Shown here piece by piece: positions 45,218 through 53,294 of a stretch of DNA of 56,917 bases; positions within the stretch are counted from its first letter, which is position 1, and each line of letters starts with the position of its first letter. The DNA is from JAJPXC01 sp964520525 (GTDB lineage Bacteria; Bacteroidota; Bacteroidia; Bacteroidales; Muribaculaceae). The position numbers were made by a program, and so were the translations under genes. Under the pieces are notes generated by a model. The model did not search any database and was not told where the DNA came from. It was given only the letters and a program-made list of their open reading frames with translations. The stretch lies in NCBI GenBank assembly GCA_964520525.1, contig CAZFNR010000009.1, forward strand, positions 1 to 56,917. Direction: 5' to 3'.

Positions 45218-47383
45218 TTATCTGATGATGATTTTGACGGAATGTGCGGCTCGCTGTCCGGCTTTGACGCGGCAAACATACACACCTTTGGCAAGCGTTG
45301 AGGCATCGACTGAAAGTGTGTCGCCTGCCCCCGCGGCGGATGTCGCTTTGCGTCCATCGACAGTGAAAATTTCAGCTTCGATGCCATCAACGCCGGGGCA
45401 GACTATGCTTATTTGACCGTCACGATAAGCTACTATGGGGGATGAGTGATAATCGGTCTTGATATCATTGACTCCGGAAAGTGACAACACCTTCTTGATT
45501 CCCTCAAGGGCGTCAATCTGACCGGCACCCCATCGCAGGTCGCTAATGTCGGGGTAGTCGGTCTTGGCTGTCGATGTTGCGATGTTGCGAGCGTCATCGG
45601 CTGTCAAAGAGGGGTCGGCCTGTAGCCACAATGCGATAATTCCGGCGACATATGGGGTTGCCATCGAGGTGCCTCCCTCAAAACCCCAATACACGTCCCG
45701 GCCATTGACGGTGGCTTTAGCTGTCATGCCCTTGATTTGTGCCTGATTCTTTTCAAGATAAGGGGTGGAATAAGATGATATTACGCAACACCCCGGGGCG
45801 GCGATGTGTGGCAGGTCTCTCCCGTCAGGGAGTGTTCCGTAGCTTGTGAAGGCTGCCGCTCGGTCAACGGTGTAATCGTACTCCCTTGTCGAACCGTCAA
45901 TCAAGGGGATGGTGTTGCGCGCGCATGAGGCTCCGACAACTATTATGTTGTCGCCGCAAGCGATGTCGCTGATTGACATGAGTGAGTTGGGTGTGGCGAA
46001 CGATGAATTGCCGTTTGTCCCGAATCGGCAACGGTATCCATCGGCGTAGCCGTCGACGTGAGTTCCGGGTTCGCCTTTGACGGTTAATACTAATGAATAT
46101 CGTCCGACTCTATCCACCGTCTCATGATTAGTTACATCAAAAGATGTGTAGATGGTGTATCTGCCGTTTTCGGAGTCTATTTCCGCTGAAGCTCGGAAAT
46201 ATCCGTCGTAGGCGTTATCAAAGGTCGTGTCATGTTCCGACTGTCCGTCGGGATTATCGGAAGTGCTTATCGCCCACTCTGATTGTCCGTCAGCTCCGAA
46301 CCAGGGTGATGTGTAGACTGTCTTTTTAGTCAGAATATCGTAGAGAGATATGCGCATCGAGAAGGGGGTGTTGTCGGCACTCCAGAAGTCGGCGGCTCCA
46401 AAGATATTGACGTCATCCCACCCGCCATAACAATCGCGAACGAACACCGAAGACTCGCTCTTGCTTGATGTGAAATCGAGTTGCAGGTTATTGGGGCTTG
46501 CGCCTTCATTGCCCGCAGCTATGCAGATTATGGCATCCTTGCCAAGTTTGGATAGATATTGGTTGAAAAGTGTGGTGCCGTCGTGCGGGCCTGTATATGA
46601 ACCGATTGACATATTGATAATCGCGGGTTTGCCTACTGAACGGGCATAGTCTATAATTTCCTCCGCGCCATCGAGGATGCACGCGTCGGTCAACATACTT
46701 GTCGCCGCCACGATGTCGCTTTCCGCGGCGATGCCGTAATAGCCGTTTCCGCGATAGCCCCCTGCCATGATTCCGGCAACGTGGGTGGCATGGTACTCGT
46801 TCTCGTTATCAGTTGTCCATCCGGCTATATCTTCCGGCGTGTACAGGCGGGTGACGGTAGCGAGAGTGTCGCGGTAGTCTACGATACGTTTCACTCTCGG
46901 ATTTCCGCGGCTGTCAATGAAGTTAGGATGCCGCGGGTCAAAACCGATGTCGCACAGACCGGTGACCACTCCTCTGCCATCCCAGCCGTCGGGCCACTGC
47001 TCGGAGGGGGTGATTACCTCATCTACGTTTCCAAATGGACGTGATATGTCGAGATTGGGTTGAAGTGACCTGCCAATGGATACGCGTTCCACTCCTGAGA
47101 AAGTCAAAAGCTGGTCGATATGGTCGGTGGGGATGAACGCAAGCAGGAGATTGTCGCGCTGTCGCATTATTATTACACCCTTATCTTTAAGCTGTCCGAC
47201 GGTCTCGCCGTCTTTAATCTTGATAATCGAGGGAAGGTATGTTTGTCGTTCCGATGCCGCGCGGCTGTGGTGCATTGGGTGGTATCTCTCCATAAGGTGG
47301 CGGCTGTGTGGGTCGAGTTTTGCCGAGGCTGTTGCCGCCAAATGAAATAATGTGAACAGAATTATGATGTTGATGCGTGTCAT
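45218..47383 (-). CDS. Secreted S8 (subtilisin-like) peptidase with type IX sorting tail
   Basis: The 721-residue protein has a signal peptide (to about residue 21), a pro-segment-like region, and a subtilase domain with Asp145 (CDIGFDP), His198 (YHATHVAGI), oxyanion Asn292 (AAGNEG) and Ser573 (GTSMATPY). A long insert (about 300-480) separates the halves, as in the Bacteroides fragilis fragipain/PrtP-type and related subtilases. The last 75 residues (IFTVDGRKATSA... STLAKGVYVCRVKA... VKIIIR) match the type A C-terminal sorting domain used by type IX secretion, so the enzyme should reach the surface or be released. It follows the flavodoxin gene by 17 bases. Confidence 0.92.
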   Translation of the reverse strand: MTRINIIILFTLFHLAATASAKLDPHSRHLMERYHPMHHSRAASERQTYLPSIIKIKDGETVGQLKDKGVIIMRQRDNLLLAFIPTDHIDQLLTFSGVERVSIGRSLQPNLDISRPFGNVDEVITPSEQWPDGWDGRGVVTGLCDIGFDPRHPNFIDSRGNPRVKRIVDYRDTLATVTRLYTPEDIAGWTTDNENEYHATHVAGIMAGGYRGNGYYGIAAESDIVAATSMLTDACILDGAEEIIDYARSVGKPAIINMSIGSYTGPHDGTTLFNQYLSKLGKDAIICIAAGNEGASPNNLQLDFTSSKSESSVFVRDCYGGWDDVNIFGAADFWSADNTPFSMRISLYDILTKKTVYTSPWFGADGQSEWAISTSDNPDGQSEHDTTFDNAYDGYFRASAEIDSENGRYTIYTSFDVTNHETVDRVGRYSLVLTVKGEPGTHVDGYADGYRCRFGTNGNSSFATPNSLMSISDIACGDNIIVVGASCARNTIPLIDGSTREYDYTVDRAAAFTSYGTLPDGRDLPHIAAPGCCVISSYSTPYLEKNQAQIKGMTAKATVNGRDVYWGFEGGTSMATPYVAGIIALWLQADPSLTADDARNIATSTAKTDYPDISDLRWGAGQIDALEGIKKVLSLSGVNDIKTDYHSSPIVAYRDGQISIVCPGVDGIEAEIFTVDGRKATSAAGAGDTLSVDASTLAKGVYVCRVKAGQRAAHSVKIIIR

Positions 47384-47400
47384 TGTGGTATGAAATAAAA

Positions 47401-47973
47401 TCAGATGAATTTATGTGCGAGCCGACGCGCTTTGCGCAAATCTTTATCAGTGATAGGACGCCTATTGGTGTCACCTCGTTGTATAGAGGCGATAACCTTG
47501 AATCCGCTCCACTTCAAAATTTCTTTTAGCGACCTGACCACACCTGATGACTGGTGGAACAATCTGTTCCAGGGCCAACGCGTAGTGCAGGTGGCTACAA
47601 TCGCAGCCTTTTTGCCGCGGTGCAGAGGGATGGGAATGCCGCTTGACGATTTCCCTATCATCCCGTAAACCATTCGATCAAATAGCAATTTCAGTTGTCC
47701 GGGAATATTGCCCCAGTAGCATGGAGAGCCGATAATAAGCGCGTCGCACCAATCAATCATCTGTAAAACTGATTGTGCGTCATCCTGAGGCAACACGCAG
47801 TTGAGGGTGGAACGGCACGCCATACAGCCCGTGCAGGGTGAAACGGTGAGCCGGGCTATGTCCACTGTTTTTATTTCATGGCCTTTGGCGTCCAATTCCG
47901 CAGCTATTTCATCGAGAATCCGTCTTATTTTGCTGTCGCGGCGCGGAGAGCCATTTATTATCAGAGTCTTCAT
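47401..47973 (-). CDS. NAD(P)H-dependent FMN reductase, flavodoxin family
   Basis: The 190-residue protein has the FMN-binding MKTLIINGSPRRDSK start, the two-cysteine CTGCMACRST motif in the middle, and IIGSPCYWGNIPGQLK. These mark the iron-sulfur-flavoprotein/NADPH-dependent FMN reductase group; the cysteines could hold a cluster. The physiological partner is unknown. It is the first gene of a two-gene unit with the secreted subtilase. The -7 box is only four bases before the ATG. Confidence 0.9.
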   Translation of the reverse strand: MKTLIINGSPRRDSKIRRILDEIAAELDAKGHEIKTVDIARLTVSPCTGCMACRSTLNCVLPQDDAQSVLQMIDWCDALIIGSPCYWGNIPGQLKLLFDRMVYGMIGKSSSGIPIPLHRGKKAAIVATCTTRWPWNRLFHQSSGVVRSLKEILKWSGFKVIASIQRGDTNRRPITDKDLRKARRLAHKFI

Positions 47974-47977
47974 ACAT

Positions 47978-47985
47978 CAAAGGTA
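47978..47985 (-). promoter_or_regulatory. Candidate -7 box of the flavodoxin-subtilase unit
   Basis: The minus strand reads TACCTTTG, 4 bases before the ATG whose first base is 47973, so the mRNA would have essentially no leader. The divergent methyltransferase box lies 12 bases away. Confidence 0.55.
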
Positions 47986-47997
47986 ACGATTATTTTG

Positions 47998-48005
47998 TAA
48001 CTTTG
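47998..48005 (+). promoter_or_regulatory. Candidate -7 box of the TrmH-type methyltransferase gene
   Basis: TAACTTTG is a full -7 match, 9 bases before the ATG at 48015, predicting a leader of a few bases at most. The two divergent -7 boxes share 41 bases of intergenic DNA. Confidence 0.55.
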
Positions 48006-48014
48006 TAACCGACA

Positions 48015-48785
48015 ATGGAAAATATTGAACTGACAAACGCTTTGCGTAAGATGATTTCCGGGCTTGGCTCGGCGAAGCAACGCAATGTTGAGCGGGCATT
48101 TGTGGCTGAGGGCACACGCTGTGTCCTTGAAATTATCGGCCACCTGCCATGTCGTTATCTCGTGGCGACAGCCGAGTGGTTTAATCAGTGGGGTAGCCGG
48201 CTGGCTGATGTCGACAATTTGATTGTTGTGACTCAAAGTGAAATTGCGCGATTGTCGCAGCAGAAATCACCCCAATCGGTTTTGGCGGTCTTTTCGATGC
48301 CTGTTTGGCGTGATAAGCAACCACAACCCACTCGCGGACTTTATCTCGCCCTCGATTGCGTTCAAGACCCCGGCAACTTAGGTACGATAATTCGTCTCGC
48401 TGATTGGTATGGCATCTCCGATTTGTTCTGTTCACGCGATACGGTTGACGTGTTCAACCCTAAAGTGGTTCAAGCGACAATGGGAGCATTGGTTAGGGTA
48501 GCGGTTCACTACGTTGACCTCGCCGACTTCCTGCGCAACTCATCATTGCCGGTTTATGGCACATTTTTAGATGGCGAAAACATCTATAATGGCGATTTAG
48601 CTGGCGACGCTATCATCGTTATGGGAAACGAAGGCAACGGCATCTCGCCCCAAGTAGCCCAAACGGTCACTCGGCGCATTTTCATACCACAGTTCCCCGC
48701 TGATCGTTCCACTGTTGAATCTCTCAACGTCGGGGTTGCGGCGGCGATTACAGTGGCTGAATTTCGCCGTCGACAAATTCTGTAA
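48015..48785 (+). CDS. TrmH family (SpoU) RNA 2'-O-methyltransferase
   Basis: The 256-residue protein has an N-terminal RNA-binding domain (AFVAEGTRCVLEII) and a C-terminal trefoil-knot SPOUT domain with the three class motifs: CVQDPGNLGTIIRLADWYG (motif 1, shown to 19 residues), IIVMGNEGNGIS (motif 2) and IPQFPADRSTVESLNVGVAA (motif 3, the SAM-binding knot). It methylates a 2'-oxygen in rRNA or tRNA; RlmB-like 23S rRNA methylation is likely but not certain. The SpoU paralogue at 53295 is a separate gene. Confidence 0.9.
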   Translation: MENIELTNALRKMISGLGSAKQRNVERAFVAEGTRCVLEIIGHLPCRYLVATAEWFNQWGSRLADVDNLIVVTQSEIARLSQQKSPQSVLAVFSMPVWRDKQPQPTRGLYLALDCVQDPGNLGTIIRLADWYGISDLFCSRDTVDVFNPKVVQATMGALVRVAVHYVDLADFLRNSSLPVYGTFLDGENIYNGDLAGDAIIVMGNEGNGISPQVAQTVTRRIFIPQFPADRSTVESLNVGVAAAITVAEFRRRQIL

Positions 48786-48821
48786 TTGATACTTCTGTCA
48801 AAAAGTGGCAAACGACGTAAA

Positions 48822-49646
48822 ATGATAAAACTCAATGTTTCCATAGTGACTTATCGCACCGACACCGCCGAGTTGAAAGCGTGTCTCGACTCGCTTTTGG
48901 CTTGTGACGCTGTGCGAAGGGTCGATATAGTCGATAACGGCAATGAACAGCGACTTGCTCGCTTCTGTCATGATTGTTACTCCGATAAGGTCGTTTATAT
49001 CCCAAACGAGAATCTCGGTTACGGTGCTGCTCACAATATCTCATTGCGTCGTTCGCTTGACTCAGATGTTGATTACCACCTTGTGATTAACTCCGATGTT
49101 TATTTCAAATCGGGGACTCTCGAAAAATGCCTTGAATACATTGATGCCCACTCGTCGGTAGGGCAGCTAATCCCGCATACGACCTTCCCCGACGGTCGAT
49201 TCCAGCCCGTGTGCCATCGCATTCCCTCGCCCCTCGACTTGATTATGCATCGTTTTATGCCCAAGTCGCCGTTTCGGCGTTGGCGCGACCATTATGAAAT
49301 GCGCGATTGCGACCTGACCAAGCCGATTAATGTCCCTTACCACCACGGCTGTTTTATGCTCTTCCGATTGGATGCCCTTCGCGAAGTCGGATTATTTGAC
49401 GAACGCTTTTTTATGTACCCCGAGGATATCGATATAACCCGTCGCGTCCATCAGCGTTACGAAACCATTTATTTCCCCGGGGCGACCATCGTTCATGCCC
49501 ACCGCGCCGAGTCGCGCACAAATTTCAAACTCTTGCGCATCCACGCCTTTAATATGTTGCGCTACTTCTGTAAATGGGGCTTCTTCTGCGACAAAAATCG
49601 CCGAAAAGCTAATCGTGATTTGCGCCGTCGTCTCGGGCAGCTATGA
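48822..49646 (+). CDS. Glycosyltransferase family 2 (rhamnosyltransferase-like)
   Basis: The 274-residue protein is a GT2 enzyme: LNVSIVTYRTD opens the nucleotide-binding fold, VDNGNE is the first acidic motif, NSDVYF is the metal-binding variant of DxD, and HHGCFMLFRLDALREVGLFDERFFMYPEDIDI (key acids in the EDID end) binds the acceptor side. The C-terminal KLLRIHAFNMLRYFCKWG helix resembles WbbL-type rhamnosyltransferases of O-antigen and capsule synthesis; donor and acceptor are unknown. The start at ATG 48822 is preferred over a TTG at 48786. It is alone at the end of a TrmH run, with no other polysaccharide genes near. Confidence 0.9.
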   Translation: MIKLNVSIVTYRTDTAELKACLDSLLACDAVRRVDIVDNGNEQRLARFCHDCYSDKVVYIPNENLGYGAAHNISLRRSLDSDVDYHLVINSDVYFKSGTLEKCLEYIDAHSSVGQLIPHTTFPDGRFQPVCHRIPSPLDLIMHRFMPKSPFRRWRDHYEMRDCDLTKPINVPYHHGCFMLFRLDALREVGLFDERFFMYPEDIDITRRVHQRYETIYFPGATIVHAHRAESRTNFKLLRIHAFNMLRYFCKWGFFCDKNRRKANRDLRRRLGQL

Positions 49647-49676
49647 CTAAACATCGCTTCATTGGCAAATGTTTAG
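49647..49676 (+). terminator. Weak hairpin after the glycosyltransferase gene
   Basis: CTAAACAT and ATGTTTAG pair as an 8-base stem around a 14-base loop immediately after the stop codon; there is no U-tract. Confidence 0.35.
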
Positions 49677-49742
49677 ATGTGTTAATTATCAACTCGGTAT
49701 TTTTGCACTTCGATTCCGAATCTACAATGCCGTGTTGTCGGT

Positions 49743-50487
49743 TTACGAGTTTTTGAGAATGAGTTTGAGTACAGATGAAACTTGGCGCATTTGCAATTCG
49801 CTATTTCCAAGTTCTAATGTAAGTAGTGGGCAAGAAAAATCGTTAAGTGTTAAGTGTATCCTGTAATTATGTATAATTTTATCTGAATTAAATGTTGTTT
49901 CCGTTGAGGTATTAGCTGTCATAGCTCCAGCCAAAGCACCTACTTTGCCAAACAAAGCACCTCCGACAACTCCTCTTGTAATCATTTCCAATTTACTTGT
50001 TTTGGTGGTGGATACTCCTCCACCATGAATTACAGTGGCATCATCGGTTACTTCACATGAGATAAGGAAATCAAATGGCATTGGTTTTTGGATGGATTCT
50101 TGTATGAAAGATGTGACATTACCTCTGGCTGTAAAATCTGTGTAAGATGACTTTTCACTATGCAGTAAGAATTTTTTTTTGTTGGGGCCATACTGTTATT
50201 GAATTCGCCCCACCATAAAAATCAAAACAATTTTCTCTTGTCAGCATTTTTTTGCTGCCAAACCAACAATCAGAGAAAAAAAATTGAATGGCCGGTTCTC
50301 CTAAATATGCATATTTTTCTCTAAAAATCGATTCGTATTTATGACTCTCGTTTACACGTTTGGCGCACTCTTCGCTTTGCAAACGGTTGTACTCGTTAAA
50401 TTGAGCCTTCTCGTTGTGTTTTATAATTGCGCCAACAACTATTGCCAAAATCACGCAAATAATTAAAATGATTACAAAAAAATCCAT
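49743..50487 (-). pseudogene. Frameshifted membrane-anchored protein, broken in an A9 tract
   Basis: Two adjacent minus-strand frames make one protein if one base is removed. The upstream half (50158-50487, 109 residues) has an N-terminal membrane helix (MDFFVIILIICVILAIVVGA) and a soluble segment; it ends in a stop just after an A9 run (T9 at 50172-50180 on the plus strand). The downstream half (49743-50081 by its ATG, 112 residues) stays open back to that run: 30 further codons without a stop. With A8 the product would be 247 residues, ending with a glycine-rich TRGVVGGALFGKVGALAGAM stretch seen in other bacterial and phage proteins with a short C-terminal tail. Function unknown. The gene could be dead, phase-variable, read through by slippage, or a sequencing artefact. 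Confidence 0.72.
50172..50180 (-). repeat. A9 homopolymer at the frameshift
   Basis: Nine T residues on the plus strand (nine A residues in the mRNA sense of the minus-strand gene). This is the only place where the reading frames of the two half-genes need to be joined, by loss of one base. Confidence 0.85.
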
Positions 50488-50919
50488 TTAAGAAGTCGTT
50501 TAAATTTTATTGTAAAATAATGGTATCCTGACTAATAATATTTGAATATCAGCAGGCCAATTGAATTGTATCTATAATTCCGTGGGTGACAATTGATTAA
50601 ATAGAGATTTAATAGTAAACCAACATTACTTATTAGAGTTAGCAAGTTATTGAAAAAATCATTAATACGCAAGAAATAAAGCGAAATCATTTTCTCGGAA
50701 AACGCGGCTCTTTCATTGGCGAGTTCAACGGGCAAGTGCAAAATTAGCGATTTGTTTGAAGAATCCTGTTTTGGGGATATGAAAAGCTAAGTTTTTATGG
50801 GAGCGGAGGTTCAATCTTCTTCTGGCTTGCGTAATTTATCATCCGAGAAATCCGCGCATACCGATTCTGGCAATGAATTTATATCTAACTGTCGTTGTCT
50901 TGTAATAGACAGCCGGAAT
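50488..50919. other. AT-rich intergenic region without a supported gene
   Basis: This stretch of about 430 bases between the frameshifted gene and the serA terminator holds only short frames: 50532-50741 on the minus strand (69 residues, hydrophobic) and 50797-51000 on the plus strand, which crosses the terminator. Neither has a recognisable domain or start context. A -7-like TAATTTTG lies at 50739-50746 on the minus strand, which would give the frameshifted gene a long leader of about 240 bases. Confidence 0.55.
50739..50746 (-). promoter_or_regulatory. Possible -7 box upstream of the frameshifted gene
   Basis: The minus strand reads TAATTTTG. If used, the transcript would carry a leader of about 240 bases before the ATG at 50487. 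No -33 box is clear. Confidence 0.35.
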
Positions 50920-50960
50920 AAAACGAGAGAGGGAGCTTCGCAGGCTCCCTCTCTCGTTTT
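50920..50960. terminator. Strong terminator after serA
   Basis: A 17-base perfect inverted repeat (AAAACGAGAGAGGGAGC and its complement) around a 7-base loop, flanked by A and T runs on both strands. It lies 29 bases after the serA stop and would also stop plus-strand transcription. Confidence 0.9.
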
Positions 50961-50989
50961 AGATGTGAATAAACCGTTATTAAATGGGT

Positions 50990-51910
50990 TTATTTGTTGA
51001 CTTGGAACTTGTTGATGCCGTCGCGCAAGAATGCCACGGTTTGGCGTGCGGCTGCGAGGCCGGCGTTGATGTTTGCTTCCGATGTCTGCGCTCCCATCTT
51101 TTTGGGTGTGAAGAACACGCGGTCGCCAAATTTCTCTTTCAACTCGTCGGCAGTGTCGGGCTTGATGTCGGCAACATACTTGATGTCGGGACGAGCCTCA
51201 AGCGCGCGAGCCAAGCCTTCCTCGTCAATCACTTCTTTGCGGGCGGTGTTGATGAGTATGCCGTTTTTAGGCATCAATGTGATTAAGTCGTAGCCTACTG
51301 ACTTTTTAGTCTCAGCAGTGGCGGGGATGTGGAGCGATACATAGCGGTTGTCGCGATACAACTCCTCAACCGAGTGGACCGGTTTAACACCTGCCTCGGT
51401 CATCACCTCGTCGGGACAATAGGGGTCGAGCGCGCTAACCTTCATACCGAAGCCTTTGGCGATGCGGGCCACGTTGCGACCCACTTGGCCGAATGCGTGG
51501 ATGCCGATGCTCTTTTCTTTTAGTTCTGAACCGGAAGTGCCGTTATACATATTGCGCGCTGCCATCACTGCCATACCAAATACCAGTTCGGCAACGGCGT
51601 TAGAGTTTTGGCCGGGTGTGTTCTCCACACACACTTCGTGGGCTGTGGCCTCAGCGAGGTCTACGTTGTCATAACCGGCTCCGGCGCGAACCACGATTTT
51701 CAAATTCTTTGCTGCGTCGAGAACTTCTTTGTCGATGATGTCGCTTCTGATGATGATGCCGTCGGCTGTGGCTGCGGCATCGAGCAACTCTGATTTCGAC
51801 GTATATTTCTCAAGCAGTTCAAATTCATAGCCTGCTTCCTCTATAATCTCGCGGATGCCGTTGACGGCCACTGCCGCAAACGGTTTTTCGGTCGCTACAA
51901 GTACCTTCAT
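50990..51910 (-). CDS. serA: D-3-phosphoglycerate dehydrogenase, short lysine-type
   Basis: The 306-residue enzyme oxidises 3-phosphoglycerate with NAD+, the first step of serine synthesis. It has the 2-hydroxyacid dehydrogenase plan: the NAD fold with GIHAFGQVGRNVA (the first glycine of the usual GxGxxG is alanine), the catalytic arginine in NTARKEV (Arg224) and TPKKMGAQT at 268-276, where most family members have TPH. A lysine thus replaces the catalytic histidine, as in the type III-K enzymes known from Entamoeba and Bacteroidetes (from memory). There is no C-terminal ACT domain, so no serine feedback site. It follows serC by 30 bases. Confidence 0.92.
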   Translation of the reverse strand: MKVLVATEKPFAAVAVNGIREIIEEAGYEFELLEKYTSKSELLDAAATADGIIIRSDIIDKEVLDAAKNLKIVVRAGAGYDNVDLAEATAHEVCVENTPGQNSNAVAELVFGMAVMAARNMYNGTSGSELKEKSIGIHAFGQVGRNVARIAKGFGMKVSALDPYCPDEVMTEAGVKPVHSVEELYRDNRYVSLHIPATAETKKSVGYDLITLMPKNGILINTARKEVIDEEGLARALEARPDIKYVADIKPDTADELKEKFGDRVFFTPKKMGAQTSEANINAGLAAARQTVAFLRDGINKFQVNK

Positions 51911-51940
51911 AATCTTTACAAGATAAAATCTGATTGGTGA

Positions 51941-53011
51941 TTAGTGCTGGTTTTGGAAGTCTTTCATCGCCTGGATGAGTACCTCTACGCTTTCCATCGG
52001 CAGTGCGTTATAGAGTGACGCGCGGAAACCGCCGACCGAGCGGTGGCCTTTGATGCCGACGATGCCGCGGGTGGAAGCGAAGTCGATGAACTCTTTCTCG
52101 AGTTCGGCATATTCGGGTTTCATCACGAAGCATACGTTCATAATCGAACGGTCTTCGGGGTTTGTTACCGTGCCGACAAACATTTTGCTCTCGTCGATTG
52201 CCTCGTATAGGCGCGCTGCTTTGGCGATGTCACGTTTTTCGAGTTCTTCGATGCCGCCCATTTGCTTGTAGTAGCGCAATGTCTGGAGCGCTGAGTAAAT
52301 CGGAAGTACGGGCGGGGTGTTGAACATTGAACCCTTTGACGTGTGGGTGCGGTAGTCGAGCATCGTCGGGATGGGGCGGTCAACATGGCCGAGAGCCTCC
52401 TCTTTAACGATTACGATTGTCACACCTGCGGGAGCGAGGTTCTTTTGTGCGCCTGCGTAGATGGCGTCATATTTCTTGATGTCAATCGGGCGAGAGAAGA
52501 TGTCGCTCGACATATCTGCGACCAACGGAACTGCTACTTCGGGGTCTTTGCGGATTTCTGTTCCGTATATAGTGTTGTTGGTCGTATAGTGGAAATAGTC
52601 AGCGTCGGCGGGAACGGTGAAATCTTTGGGGATGAATGTGTAGTTCGCATCTTTCGAAGAAGCGACGACATCAACTTCGCCAAATAATTTTGCTTCTTTG
52701 ATAGCTTTGTTTGCCCATGTGCCGGTATCCAAATATGCTGCTTTGGTTTTGAGCAAGTTGAACGGTATCATGCAGAATTGCATACTTGCGCCGCCACCGA
52801 GGAAGATTACCTCGTAGCCCTGGGGCACTGCGAGTAAGTCTTTTACTGATTGGGCGGCCTCGTCGATGACTGCTTGAAACTCTTTGCTGCGGTGTGACAC
52901 TTCAAGCAACGAAAGGCCGGTATCGGCGAAATTTAACACTGCTTCGGCTGTATTCTTTATAGTGTATTCACTAAGAATTGATGGGCCGGCATAAAAATTA
53001 TGCTTCTTCAT
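51941..53011 (-). CDS. serC: Phosphoserine aminotransferase
   Basis: The 356-residue PLP enzyme makes phosphoserine from phosphohydroxypyruvate and glutamate. The family's start KKHNFYAGPSILSEYTI, the substrate loop FLGGGASMQFCMIPFNLL, the PLP lysine in YAGAQKNLAPAG and the C-terminal KGHRSVGGFRASLYNA are all present. I start at the ATG with first base 53011, since the longer frame reaches 13 codons into the promoter region. With serA downstream it gives two of the three serine-pathway steps; no phosphatase gene is nearby. Confidence 0.95.
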   Translation of the reverse strand: MKKHNFYAGPSILSEYTIKNTAEAVLNFADTGLSLLEVSHRSKEFQAVIDEAAQSVKDLLAVPQGYEVIFLGGGASMQFCMIPFNLLKTKAAYLDTGTWANKAIKEAKLFGEVDVVASSKDANYTFIPKDFTVPADADYFHYTTNNTIYGTEIRKDPEVAVPLVADMSSDIFSRPIDIKKYDAIYAGAQKNLAPAGVTIVIVKEEALGHVDRPIPTMLDYRTHTSKGSMFNTPPVLPIYSALQTLRYYKQMGGIEELEKRDIAKAARLYEAIDESKMFVGTVTNPEDRSIMNVCFVMKPEYAELEKEFIDFASTRGIVGIKGHRSVGGFRASLYNALPMESVEVLIQAMKDFQNQH

Positions 53012-53047
53012 ATTCGCAAATTTTACTGAATAAGTGATTTTAGACTG

Positions 53048-53055
53048 CAAATTTA
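53048..53055 (-). promoter_or_regulatory. Candidate -7 box for serC-serA
   Basis: The minus strand reads TAAATTTG, a TAnnTTTG match, 36 bases before the serC start; this lies within the longer open frame and so supports the shorter start. Confidence 0.5.
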
Positions 53056-53278
53056 ATGAAAAATTTCTCTTTTAGCCGTGATTTGTCATAAAATCGCATA
53101 TAATTCAAGAAAAATTTCTTTAATCTCTGTTTTCGCTGCCATTTTGCTCGATTTTTTGTCTTTTGGCCGGTATTTTTGTCGCATCAGGTTTGAGTTCGAT
53201 CAGATTAGATAATTGCTTCTTCCTTGCCCGTTAAGTTTAATTAAGTATTGGGCGTTGGCGATTGTGGCGGCCGTGGCT

Positions 53279-53286
53279 TAACTTTG
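53279..53286 (+). promoter_or_regulatory. Candidate -7 box of the second TrmH-type gene
   Basis: TAACTTTG, the same sequence as at 47998-48005, stands 8 bases before the ATG at 53295. The leader would be nearly absent. Confidence 0.5.
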
Positions 53287-53294
53287 TCATAATT

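Noticed and set aside
50532..50741. 69-codon minus-strand frame
   Set aside because: Low-complexity hydrophobic product in AT-rich DNA; its start overlaps a possible -7 box, so it is not supported as a gene.
50797..51000. 67-codon plus-strand frame
   Set aside because: It runs through the perfect 17-base terminator hairpin and into the serA 3' end; no recognisable domain.
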